Source: Bradyrhizobium sp. G127 (GTDB lineage Bacteria; Pseudomonadota; Alphaproteobacteria; Rhizobiales; Xanthobacteraceae). From it: a stretch of DNA of 64,000 bases. This document shows positions 8,794-17,084 of this stretch, piece after piece (within the stretch, counting starts at the first letter, position 1; every line of letters begins with the position of its first letter). The notes beneath the pieces are model-generated. The model did no database searches and was not told where the DNA came from. It saw only the letters and a program-made list of their open reading frames with translations. The DNA lies in assembly GCF_021502575.1 (NCBI RefSeq), contig NZ_JAKFGN010000003.1:62001-126000 (forward strand), written 5' to 3'. Position numbers and translations under genes: made by a program.

Positions 8794-10628
8794 ACATTTC
8801 GAAGGCAATAACGAAGTCGCAGATTGAGACGGGCGCTAAGATCGATCACGGCCTCGATCTGGCGGTGATCGGAAACTGCAAGACGGCGGCGTTGGTCGAC
8901 CCGACGTCGCGCTTGGTGTGGTGGTGCTTTCCGCGCTTCGACGCCGATCCCGTCTTTTCACGTTTGCTGACAGGCGACGAAGAGAAGGGGTTCAGCGACG
9001 TCGTGCTGGATGGCATGGTGGATTTCAAGTCCGGCTACGTCCGCAACACGGCGCTGGTCGAAACGGTGCTGACGGACGCCCAGGGCAACGCGGTCCGGAT
9101 CACCGACTTCGCGCCGCGCTTCCGGCAATATGGCCGCATGTTCCGGCCGCCGCAGTTGTTTCGCATCATCGAGCCGATAGCCGGATTGCCGCGCATCACC
9201 ATTCGCGTGCGGCCGACGCATGCCTATGGCAAGCCGTTGAAGAGCAGCTCGCTGGGCAGCAACCACATCCGCTACGTCGAGGATGAATCTACCGTCCGTG
9301 TCACCACGGATGCGCCGATTGCCATGATCGAGCATGAAACGCCGTTCGTGCTGACGCGGCCTGTCCATATGGTGTTTGGTCACGACGAGCCATATCCCGG
9401 CGATCTCGCGGCCACTGCGATGTCGTTCGCCGAGCAAACCAAGGCGTACTGGCTGCACTGGGTGCGCCGTCTCTATATTTCATACGACTGGCAGGAAGCG
9501 ATCATTCGCGCCGCCATCACGCTGAAACTGTCGAATTTCGAGGAGACCGGCGGCATCATCGCCGCGCATACCACGTCGATTCCGGAAGCGCCCGGTTCGG
9601 GCCGCAACTGGGATTATCGCTTCTGCTGGCTGCGCGATGCGTATTTTGTGGTGAAAGCACTAAATCGCGTGGGCGCGACGCAGACGATGGAGGACTTCAT
9701 CGGCTTTACGCTGTCGATTGCTACCAACGCGGATGGGCCACTGAAGCCGGTCTACAGCGTGGTGCCGAATCTGCCGCTCGACGAGTGGATTGCGACCGAT
9801 CTAAAAGGCTATCGTGGCGACGGCCCGGTGCGCATCGGCAACGCTGCCGTCGATCAGATTCAGCACGACACCTATGGCAGCGTGATCCTCGCGGCATTGC
9901 CGTTGTTCTTTGACCGTCGCCTGCCGACGCCTGCAGGCGAAAAACTGTTCCGCCTTCTCGAACATCTCGGCGAGAAAGCCGCTGCCGTCGCGTTGCAGCC
10001 GGATGCCGGGATCTGGGAGTATCGCGGGCGGCAGCGTATTCACACTCATTCGGCGGCGATGTGCTGGGCGGGTGTCAACCGGCTTGGCGCGATCGCCGCG
10101 CGTCTTGGCCTGCATGAGCGAGCATCCTACTGGAATTCGCTGGCCGATCCGATTCACAAAGAGCTTCTCGAAAAGGCGTGGAATCCGAAACGCGAAGCTT
10201 TCACGGCGGCATTCGGATCGGACGATCTTGACGCCAGTGTGCTGTTGTTGCCCGATCTTGGAGTCTGCGAGGTCGACGATCCGCGCTTCGTCAAGACTGT
10301 CAAAGTTATGGAGCGCGAGTTGCTGCGCGAAAAGCATGTCATGCGCTATGCCGCGGAAGATGATTTCGGATTGCCCGTGACGGCATTCATGATCTGCCGG
10401 TTCTGGCTGATCGATGCATGGTGGCAGCTTGGGCGTCGCGACGAGGCGCGCGATCTTTTCGAAGATGCACTGGCGCACCGCAATCGCTACGGCCTGTTGT
10501 CCGAAGACGTCGATCCGAAAACCGGCGCACTGTTTGGAAATTTTCCGCAGACCTATTCGATGGCGGGGTTGATTCTCACCGGCATGAAACTCTCGCGGAA
10601 CTGGGAGGATCGCTATTGGCGCAGCTAG
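8790..10628 (+). CDS. Glycoside hydrolase family 15 protein (trehalase or glucoamylase-like)
   Basis: A 612-aa alpha-glucan-type hydrolase with no signal peptide, so probably cytoplasmic. The N-terminal third (DLAVIGNCKTAALVDPTSRLVWWCFPRFD) is the trehalase-like beta-sandwich domain (DUF5911 type) that precedes GH15 catalytic domains. The (alpha/alpha)6 barrel follows, with GSGRNWDYRFCWLRDAYF at about residue 270, WEYRGRQRIHTHSAAMCWAGVNR, and LLSEDVDPKTGALFGNFPQTYSMAGLI at the end. Members of this GH15 branch in mycobacteria hydrolyse trehalose. Translationally coupled to otsB and followed by otsA, it could turn over trehalose or remove side products such as maltose or glucan ends. I cannot choose between these from sequence. 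Confidence 0.88.
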   Translation: MNISKAITKSQIETGAKIDHGLDLAVIGNCKTAALVDPTSRLVWWCFPRFDADPVFSRLLTGDEEKGFSDVVLDGMVDFKSGYVRNTALVETVLTDAQGNAVRITDFAPRFRQYGRMFRPPQLFRIIEPIAGLPRITIRVRPTHAYGKPLKSSSLGSNHIRYVEDESTVRVTTDAPIAMIEHETPFVLTRPVHMVFGHDEPYPGDLAATAMSFAEQTKAYWLHWVRRLYISYDWQEAIIRAAITLKLSNFEETGGIIAAHTTSIPEAPGSGRNWDYRFCWLRDAYFVVKALNRVGATQTMEDFIGFTLSIATNADGPLKPVYSVVPNLPLDEWIATDLKGYRGDGPVRIGNAAVDQIQHDTYGSVILAALPLFFDRRLPTPAGEKLFRLLEHLGEKAAAVALQPDAGIWEYRGRQRIHTHSAAMCWAGVNRLGAIAARLGLHERASYWNSLADPIHKELLEKAWNPKREAFTAAFGSDDLDASVLLLPDLGVCEVDDPRFVKTVKVMERELLREKHVMRYAAEDDFGLPVTAFMICRFWLIDAWWQLGRRDEARDLFEDALAHRNRYGLLSEDVDPKTGALFGNFPQTYSMAGLILTGMKLSRNWEDRYWRS

Positions 10629-10924
10629 AACCTGATCGTTCTCGGTGACTTGCCTGTGCTAGATGGAACCGCTTTGCGGAAAAGTTAATCCAGGCATCGA
10701 GGCGCGGCGATTTCATTCGGCGATAGCGAGTCTGCGATGAGTTCGTCGTCGCGGAAATGCGCTCTTCATCACAGCGTGTGCCGGTATTTTCTTTCAAAAC
10801 GCACCGCGCGATTCCGGATGTGTCAAGACTATCCAAGGCAGTTTTAATCGGCCACCCTCTGTATCAAGGAACCTGGTTCCATTGCTCGCCAAAATTCGAC
10901 ATCAATCAGTCTGAAGGGTGGCAA

Positions 10925-10949
10925 GGAACCATATTGATGAACAGGTGTT
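10925..10949 (+). promoter_or_regulatory. Candidate EcfG (general stress) promoter of otsA
   Basis: GGAAC (10925-10929), a 16-base spacer and TGTT (10946-10949), identical in plan to the site at 6273, about 35 bp before the otsA start, which leaves room for a short leader and the GGGAGG ribosome site. The 355-bp gap 10629-10983 holds no convincing gene. It also contains a GGAACC-T-GGTTCC palindrome (10868-10880) of unknown meaning. Confidence 0.5.
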
Positions 10950-10983
10950 AGTTTTGCGATCGCGAAGCTAGGGAGGGCCCCCT

Positions 10984-12432
10984 GTGGATCTCGTTGTTGT
11001 TTCCAACCGCGTCGCGCGCGCCAAAGCAAATGAACCTATGACAGGCGGACTCGCAGCAGCGTTGCTGCCGGTCGTAGAAAAATCGGGTGCGATCTGGGTT
11101 GGCTCGTCCGGGCGTGTGCGCGACAACGCGACCAAGGACTCTTTCGCTGAAATCGAATCGCTCGGCGCCGGTGCGCTGGCGTTGCTCGATCTTCCGGCCG
11201 CTCATTATGGTGGCTATTATGAAGGTTTCGCCAATTCGGCGCTGTGGCCTGCGCTGCACTCCCGCACCGATCTCATCCGGGTCTCGCGTGACGATTATCA
11301 GTCCTATCGCGAGGTGAACACCTTCATGGCGCGTGCGTTGATGCGTTTTCGCAAGCCGAGCGCGATGTTCTGGATTCAGGATTATCACTTTCTCGCACTC
11401 GGCGCGGAAATGCGTGATCTGGGCGTCCAGAATCCGCTTGGTTTCTTTTTGCATACGCCGTTTCCGTCGCGCCGTGTCATCGCGGGCGTGCCGCATCATC
11501 GCGAATTGATCGAGGCGATGCTCGCCTATGATCTGATCGGATTCCAGACGGATGATGATTGTGAGAATTTCGCGACCTATCTGCGCACCGATCTCGGCCT
11601 AGAGGTCGACGGAGGTCTCGTCACCTCGCGCTTCGGTACGTCACGCATTGCGACCTTCCCCATCGGCATTGATGTCGATGGCTTCTCGGCGCAGGCTCAA
11701 CGCGCAGCGTCGCATCCGGACGTCTCGCGTCTGCGCAAGAGTTTGCACGGCGAGCGCCTCGCCATCGGCGTCGATCGCGTGGATTATTCCAAAGGGCTCG
11801 TCAACCGCATTAGCGCCTTCGACCGGCTGTTCGAGATGCAGCCGTCGTTGAAGCGGTCGGTCTCTCTATTGCAGATCGCCACGCCGTCGCGCGGAGGCAT
11901 CGAGGCCTACAGCAACTTGCAGGACGAATTGTCGAAGCAGGTGACCGAAGTCAACGGGCGTCACGGCGAAGTCGACTGGACACCGATCCGCTATCTCAGC
12001 AAAGGCTTCAGTCAGACCGTGCTCGCGGGATTTTACCGCGCAGCACAGGTCGGCGTGGTGACGCCGCTGCATGACGGCATGAATCTCGTCGCCAAGGAAT
12101 ATGTCGCCGCGCAGAACCCGATTGATCCCGGCGTGCTGGTGCTGTCGAAATTCGCCGGCGCTGCTAACGAGCTCGATACGGCGCTGCTGGTCAATCCGCA
12201 CGATATCGATGGTATGGCGCGCACCATCGCGACGGCGTTGTCGATGCCGGCGACCGAGCGGCGGATGCGCTGGGAGGCAATGATGGTGAAGCTCCGCGCC
12301 GGGACCATCCATAGCTGGTTCGCTGACTTTATTGAGGCGCTCGAGAATTCGAGAGATATGGCTGCGGGGGCGGCCCTGCCGTCCGCGATTGTCCGTCCGC
12401 TGCGCGCGGCCGGCGCGAGGCTTTATAATTAG
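10984..12432 (+). CDS. otsA: Alpha,alpha-trehalose-phosphate synthase (UDP-forming)
   Basis: GT20 glycosyltransferase making trehalose-6-phosphate from UDP-glucose and glucose-6-phosphate in the cytoplasm. The 482-aa protein starts with the typical DLVVVSNRVA, then GGLAAALLPV, WIQDYHFLALGAEMR, the glucose-6-phosphate region FFLHTPFPSRRVI, LIGFQTDDDCENF, the nucleotide-sugar site IGVDRVDYSKGLVNR and HDGMNLVAKEYVAAQ. The start is a GTG with GGGAGG just upstream. With otsB two genes earlier the route to trehalose is complete. The separate promoter-like site upstream suggests stress-inducible expression apart from, but matched to, the otsB operon. Confidence 0.95.
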   Translation: MDLVVVSNRVARAKANEPMTGGLAAALLPVVEKSGAIWVGSSGRVRDNATKDSFAEIESLGAGALALLDLPAAHYGGYYEGFANSALWPALHSRTDLIRVSRDDYQSYREVNTFMARALMRFRKPSAMFWIQDYHFLALGAEMRDLGVQNPLGFFLHTPFPSRRVIAGVPHHRELIEAMLAYDLIGFQTDDDCENFATYLRTDLGLEVDGGLVTSRFGTSRIATFPIGIDVDGFSAQAQRAASHPDVSRLRKSLHGERLAIGVDRVDYSKGLVNRISAFDRLFEMQPSLKRSVSLLQIATPSRGGIEAYSNLQDELSKQVTEVNGRHGEVDWTPIRYLSKGFSQTVLAGFYRAAQVGVVTPLHDGMNLVAKEYVAAQNPIDPGVLVLSKFAGAANELDTALLVNPHDIDGMARTIATALSMPATERRMRWEAMMVKLRAGTIHSWFADFIEALENSRDMAAGAALPSAIVRPLRAAGARLYN

Positions 12433-12586
12433 AAGCTGTGATGGCCGCCCGGCTGTCGAGCGAATCGGGTTTGCCGCCCTCGCGGTCGTCAAATAATCTA
12501 GCAACTTCAAATATTTATGGAATATTTCCCGGCGGCGCCTGCACTCCCTTGCAAATCACCGCGCACCCCTTCATGACAGGCGCGCT

Positions 12587-12676
12587 GGAGAGGTGGCCGA
12601 GTGGTTGAAGGCGCACGCCTGGAAAGTGTGTATACGGGAAACCGTATCGCGGGTTCGAATCCCGCTCTCTCCGCCA
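12587..12676 (+). tRNA. tRNA-Ser (anticodon GGA)
   Basis: A 90-base class II tRNA with encoded CCA end. The acceptor stem GGAGAGG pairs with the 3' TCTCTCC; the D arm has TGGCCGAGTGGTTGAAGGC; the anticodon stem CACGC/GTGTG encloses the loop CTGGAAA with anticodon GGA; a long variable arm (TACGG-GAAA-CCGTA) marks it as serine; the T arm GCGGGTTCGAATCCCGC is standard. Confidence 0.97.
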
Positions 12677-12942
12677 GTGAATTTCCCAGTTCTCTCACGT
12701 CCCAGCCCGCCCGTGTGCCCAGCAAGTTGTCGAGGCGTGCCGGTGAAGCGCGATTCGAGCGCGCGGGACGCATTATGTTTAACAGCACCTTTCGGTTTTG
12801 ACCGTTAGCGTGTCTATTTTATCACGCTTGAAGATAAAGCCGCGGACGATCGGCTCCCTCTGAAACCATCCGCCCCGTTGTCCATTTTTCATTAACTGGG
12901 CAGCCAATAGGGTTCGCCCAACTTCAACACGGGGAAAAAACA

Positions 12943-13659
12943 ATGCGTATCCGTTCTGCTCTTCTGGCGCTTTCCGCCGCTTCGCTGGTTTCAACGGCGT
13001 CTTTCGCTGCCGACCTTCCGGCGCGCACCTACACCAAGGCGCCGGTTTATGCCGCGCCGATCTACAACTGGACCGGCATCTATGTCGGCGCGCACATCGG
13101 CGCAGCCTTCGGCGGTGACAACGGCTATGCAACCACGATCCCCGGCCTCGCCGGCAGCAACCGCGACGCGGCGTTCCTCGGCGGCGGCCAGATCGGCGCT
13201 GACTACCAGTTCGCTCCGAACTGGCTGGTTGGTATCGAAGGCCAGATCAGCGGCCTGTCGAACAGCGACCGCACCTTCACCAACGGAATTGATTCGTTCC
13301 GTGACCGTTCCGACTGGCTTGCTTCGGTCACCGGCCGCCTCGGCTACACTTGGGGCCCGGGTCTGGTCTATGCCAAGGGCGGTGTCGCGTTCCGTGACGA
13401 TGCTGGCCTCGCTGCAACCGCTGGCTTCCTGCCGGCTGTGACCGACCGCAACTCGACCGGCTACACCGTCGGCGGCGGCTTTGAATACATGTTCGCTCCG
13501 GCATGGTCGGCGAAGGTTGAATACCAGTACTACAACTTCGACACCACCAACGTCGCGAGCCCTGCGGGCGCGCTCTCCTACAAGGACGACCTCCACACTG
13601 TGAAGGTCGGCGTGAACTATCACTTCAACTGGGGTGGCCCGGTGATGGCGAAATACTAA
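12943..13659 (+). CDS. Outer-membrane beta-barrel protein (Omp25/Omp31 type)
   Basis: A 238-aa small outer-membrane barrel. The signal peptide (MRIRSALLALSAASLVSTAS, cut after SFA-AD) is followed by the linker ADLPARTYTKAPVYAAPIYNWTGIYVGAHIG that opens many rhizobial OmpA-like barrels. Amphipathic strands alternate with Gly/Asn/Asp turns through the rest (GGGQIGADYQFAPNWLVGIEGQ, GRLGYTWGPGLVYAKGGVAF, GGGFEYMFAPAWSAKVEYQYYNF), ending in the strand DLHTVKVGVNYHFNW. The many alanine, glycine and proline codons end in C, which suits high expression. It is monocistronic with its own terminator; its role is likely structural or immune-masking, as for Omp25 relatives. Confidence 0.88.
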   Translation: MRIRSALLALSAASLVSTASFAADLPARTYTKAPVYAAPIYNWTGIYVGAHIGAAFGGDNGYATTIPGLAGSNRDAAFLGGGQIGADYQFAPNWLVGIEGQISGLSNSDRTFTNGIDSFRDRSDWLASVTGRLGYTWGPGLVYAKGGVAFRDDAGLAATAGFLPAVTDRNSTGYTVGGGFEYMFAPAWSAKVEYQYYNFDTTNVASPAGALSYKDDLHTVKVGVNYHFNWGGPVMAKY

Positions 13660-13680
13660 GAATTCTCTCCAGACAAACTC

Positions 13681-13710
13681 AAGGCCCCGGTTGTCCGGGG
13701 CCTTTTTTGT
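13681..13710 (+). terminator. Rho-independent terminator after the OMP gene
   Basis: AAGGCCCCGG (13681-13690), loop TTGT, CCGGGGCCTT (13695-13704) and a run of T. It sits between the OMP gene and the convergent LysR gene, and the A-run/T-run ends could serve both. Confidence 0.92.
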
Positions 13711-13714
13711 TGCG

Positions 13715-14614
13715 TTACGCCTTCACCGCGCCGCTGAGATGATCGCGATCTTCGCGCGAGCGCCGGGTGACGAAGTCCATCACCGCCCTCAGCGGCGGAA
13801 GGTCGATCAGATCCGGATGCGCCAGCAACCAGATGTCGGAGATACCGGCGAGCTTCTGCGGTGAAACGCGAACGAGATCGTCATGCGCATCGCCGACGAT
13901 ACAGGACATGGCGCAAATACCGATGCCGGCGCGCACCGCCGCCAGCATGTCGGACTGCGACGAACATCGCATCACCACGGAGGCATGCCGAGCGACATGG
14001 TCGCTCCAGCGGCCGAGTTCGGCGTTGGAGGCCCTGTCCGCGAAGCCGATGACTCTGTGCTGTTTCCAGTCGTCGCGATGCGCGGGGAGTGGATAGCGTG
14101 CGGCATAGCCGCGCGAGGCATAAAAGCCGACGCCAAGCCGTGCGATCTTGCGTCCGATCAAATTTTCGTCGCCGCTTTGATAGATGCGCAGCACGATATC
14201 AGCTTCACGCTTGCGCACGCTGACCGGAAATGGATGCGTGACGAATTCGATCTGGACGTCGGGATGTGTTGCGATGAATGACGCCATGTGCGGCATCAGC
14301 CAGTAGGCCGCCAGCGTCGGCCCGATCGAGAACTTGACGATGCCGCGCGCTCTTTCGCCCTTGGCCGAGACTGCGGCCTCCGCGCGCAAGGCGGCGGCTT
14401 CCATGGTCGCGGTGTGGTCCCGGAAGCGGCGGCCTTGTGCGGTCAGCGTCAGCCCCTCATTGGAACGGACGAACAATTTGGCCCCGAGCTGGGCTTCCAG
14501 CGCGGCGATCTCGCGGCCGACGGTGGGATGGCTTGAGCGCAGGCGGCGCGCCGCGCCGAGATAGCTGCCGGATTCGGCGACCGCGATAAACGTCCGGCAC
14601 AGGTCCCAGTCCAT
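13715..14614 (-). CDS. LysR-family transcriptional regulator
   Basis: A 299-aa LysR regulator. The N-terminal winged helix-turn-helix is clear (FIAVAESGSYLGAARRLRSSHPTVGREIAALEAQLGAKLFVR), followed by the linker helix and a periplasmic-binding-type effector domain (GIVKFSIGPTLAAYWLMPHMASFIATHPDVQIEF). It is transcribed away from the nitronate monooxygenase gene with a 110-bp shared promoter region, the standard layout for a LysR protein controlling its divergent neighbour. The inducer is not known; a nitro-compound or acyl substrate of the neighbouring genes is a guess from context. Confidence 0.9.
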   Translation of the reverse strand: MDWDLCRTFIAVAESGSYLGAARRLRSSHPTVGREIAALEAQLGAKLFVRSNEGLTLTAQGRRFRDHTATMEAAALRAEAAVSAKGERARGIVKFSIGPTLAAYWLMPHMASFIATHPDVQIEFVTHPFPVSVRKREADIVLRIYQSGDENLIGRKIARLGVGFYASRGYAARYPLPAHRDDWKQHRVIGFADRASNAELGRWSDHVARHASVVMRCSSQSDMLAAVRAGIGICAMSCIVGDAHDDLVRVSPQKLAGISDIWLLAHPDLIDLPPLRAVMDFVTRRSREDRDHLSGAVKA

Positions 14615-14627
14615 GTCGATCCACTAC

Positions 14628-14656
14628 TGTTCAACTATGATATTGCTATTGTTCAA
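14628..14656. promoter_or_regulatory. Direct repeat in the LysR/nitronate monooxygenase divergent promoter
   Basis: TGTTCAA occurs at 14628-14634 and again at 14650-14656, exactly 22 bp (two helical turns) apart, with an AT-rich stretch between. It lies between the divergent starts at 14614 and 14725. The spacing suits two LysR dimers on one DNA face, though the usual T-N11-A palindrome is not clear. Confidence 0.4.
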
Positions 14657-14724
14657 AATTGGACATTCGGGGCGCCGGGTCAAGATGTTATCGTTGCTCA
14701 CATTCAACAAAGGAGCATTCGTCA

Positions 14725-15699
14725 ATGCCGCTTCCAGCCTCGCTCACCGGCACACTCGAACTGCCCGTTCTGGGATCGCCGCTTTTCATCGTGTCGGGTC
14801 CCGAACTCGTCATTGCGCAGTGCAAGGCCGGTATTGTCGGTTCGTTTCCGGCGCTGAATGCGCGGCCGGCCGCGAAACTTGACGAATGGCTGACGCGGAT
14901 CGAAGACGAACTCGGCGACTACAAGGCCAAGAATCCGGACAAGAAGGTTGCGCCATATGCGGTGAACCAGATCTGCCACGCCTCGAACGATCGCCTGATG
15001 CAGGACATGGAGACCTGCACCCGGCACAAGGTGCCGATCATCATCACGTCGCTGCGTCCGCCGTCGGAAATCGTCGATGCGGCGCATTCCTATGGCGGCG
15101 TGGTGTTTCATGACGTCATCAATGTAAAGCACGCGCGCAAGGCGGCGGAGCAGGGTGTGGATGGGTTGATCCTGGTTTGCGCCGGAGCCGGCGGTCATGC
15201 CGGAACGCTGTCGCCTTTTGCGCTCGTTCGCGAAGTCAAGCAGTGGTTCAAGGGAACGATCCTGCTGTCGGGCGCGATCTCCGATGGCTGGGGCATCGCG
15301 TCTGCGCTCGCGCTCGGCGCGGACATGGCCTACATGGGCACGCGCTTCATCGCCACCGTCGAGGCCAACGCCGAGCCGGCTTACAAAAAGGCGCTGACTG
15401 AATACGCGGCGCATGACACCGTCTACACCAACCTGTTCACCGGTGTTCATGGTAACTATCTCGGCCCTTCGATAGCGGCTGCGGGCCTCGATCCGGAAAA
15501 CCTTCCGGTGGCCGACAAATCGAAAATGAACTTCGGCTCTGGCGGAAACATGAAGGTCAAGGCCTGGCGCGATATCTGGGGTTCGGGACAGGGCATCGGC
15601 CAGATCAAGGACGTGCCGCCGGTAGCGGAACTGGTCGAGCGGTTGAAACGTGAATTCGATGAAGCGCGTGGGGATTTCGTGATGCGCGCAAGCGCTTGA
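14725..15699 (+). CDS. Nitronate monooxygenase family FMN protein
   Basis: A 324-aa TIM-barrel flavoprotein of the nitronate monooxygenase (2-nitropropane dioxygenase) family, which oxidises alkyl nitronates to carbonyl compounds and nitrite. The FMN-phosphate loop region and active site are in VDGLILVCAGAGGHAGTLSP, then LLSGAISDGWGIASALALGADMAYMGTRFIAT, the standard FMN-binding end of the barrel. I chose the ATG at 14725 because AAGGAG sits 10 bp upstream; a start further upstream adds residues with no family likeness. It is first in a run with an ABC binding protein and an acyl-CoA synthetase and is divergent from a LysR gene. The true substrate may be a natural nitronate such as propionate-3-nitronate. 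Confidence 0.85.
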   Translation: MPLPASLTGTLELPVLGSPLFIVSGPELVIAQCKAGIVGSFPALNARPAAKLDEWLTRIEDELGDYKAKNPDKKVAPYAVNQICHASNDRLMQDMETCTRHKVPIIITSLRPPSEIVDAAHSYGGVVFHDVINVKHARKAAEQGVDGLILVCAGAGGHAGTLSPFALVREVKQWFKGTILLSGAISDGWGIASALALGADMAYMGTRFIATVEANAEPAYKKALTEYAAHDTVYTNLFTGVHGNYLGPSIAAAGLDPENLPVADKSKMNFGSGGNMKVKAWRDIWGSGQGIGQIKDVPPVAELVERLKREFDEARGDFVMRASA

Positions 15700-15833
15700 G
15701 ACGAACAGTGTGCGCGGCAGCTCGTTTTCGGAAAGGACCATGACAAAATAAAGCAGCGGCGCTTTGCCAGGATTGCGCTGCTGACACTTCGAAACAAAAC
15801 AAAAAGCCAATCAAAAACCAAAGGGAGAGAATC

Positions 15834-17018
15834 ATGAGAGCCGTATCACTGCGTGTGATGGCATTGGTGACGCTGGCCGCTTGCGGCGTTGCGCATGCCG
15901 ACAGCAAGGGTGACATCCGCATCGGACAAACATTGCCGTACAGCGGACCGCTGTCGGGCTTCGGCGTTATCGGCCGCGCTCAGGAAGCGTATTTCGAGAA
16001 GGTCAATGCCGAGGGCGGAATCAACGGGCGCAAGGTGAAGTTTATCAGCCTCGACGATGCCTATTCGCCGCCCAAAACGGTGGAGCAGACCCGCAAACTG
16101 GTGGAGCAGGATGAGGTCACCGTGCTGTTCGGCTCGCTCGGTACAGCGACCAACAATGCCGTGCATCGCTACCTCAATGGCAAGAAAATTCCTCAGCTCT
16201 TTGTGCTGAGCGGCGCGACCAAATGGGCCGATCCGAAGAATTTTCCCTACACCATGCCCGGCATGGCGGCCTACGAGTCCGAGGGCGTGATCTACGCCAA
16301 GTACATCCTCCAGACGAAGCCCGATGCGAAGATCGCGATATTGTCGCAGAACGACGACTTCGGGCGGGACTATGTCGCCGGCTTCAAGCGCGCGCTCGGT
16401 GCCAAGGCGGCAACGATGATCGTTTCTGAAGCGAACTATGAAACCAGTGCACCGACCGTCAGTTCTCAACTCGCAAACCTGAAAGCCTCGGGTGCGAATG
16501 TTTTGTTCGGCGTAACCCTCGGGAAATTTACGTCGCAGCTGATCAAGGGAATCGCCGAACTGGGGTGGAAGCCGGATTTGACATTCCTGCCGACGTCGTC
16601 GTCGTCGATTTCATTTCTGGCGCCGGCAGGTCTCGAGAATGCTGTCGGCATGATTTCGTCCAGCAACCAGAAGGACGTCAATGACGTTCAGTGGGCCAAC
16701 GATCCCGGCGTGAAGGAGTTCTTCGCCTTCATGAAGCAGTACATGCCCAATGCGGACCTGAATAACTCCAACTATTCCGCCGGCTATCACTACGCCACGC
16801 TGTTGGAGGTTGTCCTGAGGGCTTGCAAGGACGATTTCAGCAGCGAGAATATCAAGCGGCAGGCCGCATCGATCAAAGATGTTCAGTTGCCGCTGTTGTT
16901 GCCCGGTATCACCGTGACCACGGGCCCTGACGACTACTTGCCGTTCCAGCAACTGTTGCTGCGCCGTTTCGACGGCAAAAGCTGGGTTGGCTTCGGCAAG
17001 GTTCTCGACGATCAATAG
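15834..17018 (+). CDS. ABC transporter substrate-binding protein, branched-chain amino acid (LivK) type
   Basis: A 394-aa periplasmic type I binding protein. The signal peptide is MRAVSLRVMALVTLAACGVA, cut near AHA-DS. The first lobe begins IRIGQTLPYSGPLSGFGVIGRAQEAYFEKVNAEGGINGRKV, the usual opening of HAAT-family receptors. TVEQTRKLVEQDEVTVLFGSLGTATN and DDFGRDYVAGFKRALG are further family stretches. In this family the ligands range from amino acids to aromatic acids and amides. No permease or ATPase gene is nearby, so it must share a transporter encoded elsewhere. Its place between nitronate monooxygenase and an acyl-CoA synthetase suggests it captures an acid substrate of that pathway. 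Confidence 0.9.
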   Translation: MRAVSLRVMALVTLAACGVAHADSKGDIRIGQTLPYSGPLSGFGVIGRAQEAYFEKVNAEGGINGRKVKFISLDDAYSPPKTVEQTRKLVEQDEVTVLFGSLGTATNNAVHRYLNGKKIPQLFVLSGATKWADPKNFPYTMPGMAAYESEGVIYAKYILQTKPDAKIAILSQNDDFGRDYVAGFKRALGAKAATMIVSEANYETSAPTVSSQLANLKASGANVLFGVTLGKFTSQLIKGIAELGWKPDLTFLPTSSSSISFLAPAGLENAVGMISSSNQKDVNDVQWANDPGVKEFFAFMKQYMPNADLNNSNYSAGYHYATLLEVVLRACKDDFSSENIKRQAASIKDVQLPLLLPGITVTTGPDDYLPFQQLLLRRFDGKSWVGFGKVLDDQ

Positions 17019-17027
17019 GCGGTAAAA

Positions 17028-17058
17028 GCGCGCCGCCGGGTATGATCCGGCGGCGCGC
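17028..17058 (+). terminator. Stem-loop after the binding-protein gene, possible attenuating terminator
   Basis: GCGCGCCGCCGG (17028-17039) pairs perfectly with CCGGCGGCGCGC (17047-17058) around a 7-base loop. There is only a weak T-run after it, so it may reduce and not end transcription into the acyl-CoA synthetase gene that begins 27 bp later. Confidence 0.45.
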
Positions 17059-17084
17059 GTGTACTTTCTAACTGGAATGCGTTC

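Noticed and set aside
10669-10690. GGAACCGC...AAGTT as a third EcfG promoter
   Set aside because: The spacer is only about 13 bases, too short for the EcfG pattern.
12507-12788. Minus-strand frame containing [13 protein letters not shown]
   Set aside because: This peptide is the well-known false translation of the antisense of a tRNA-Ser gene.
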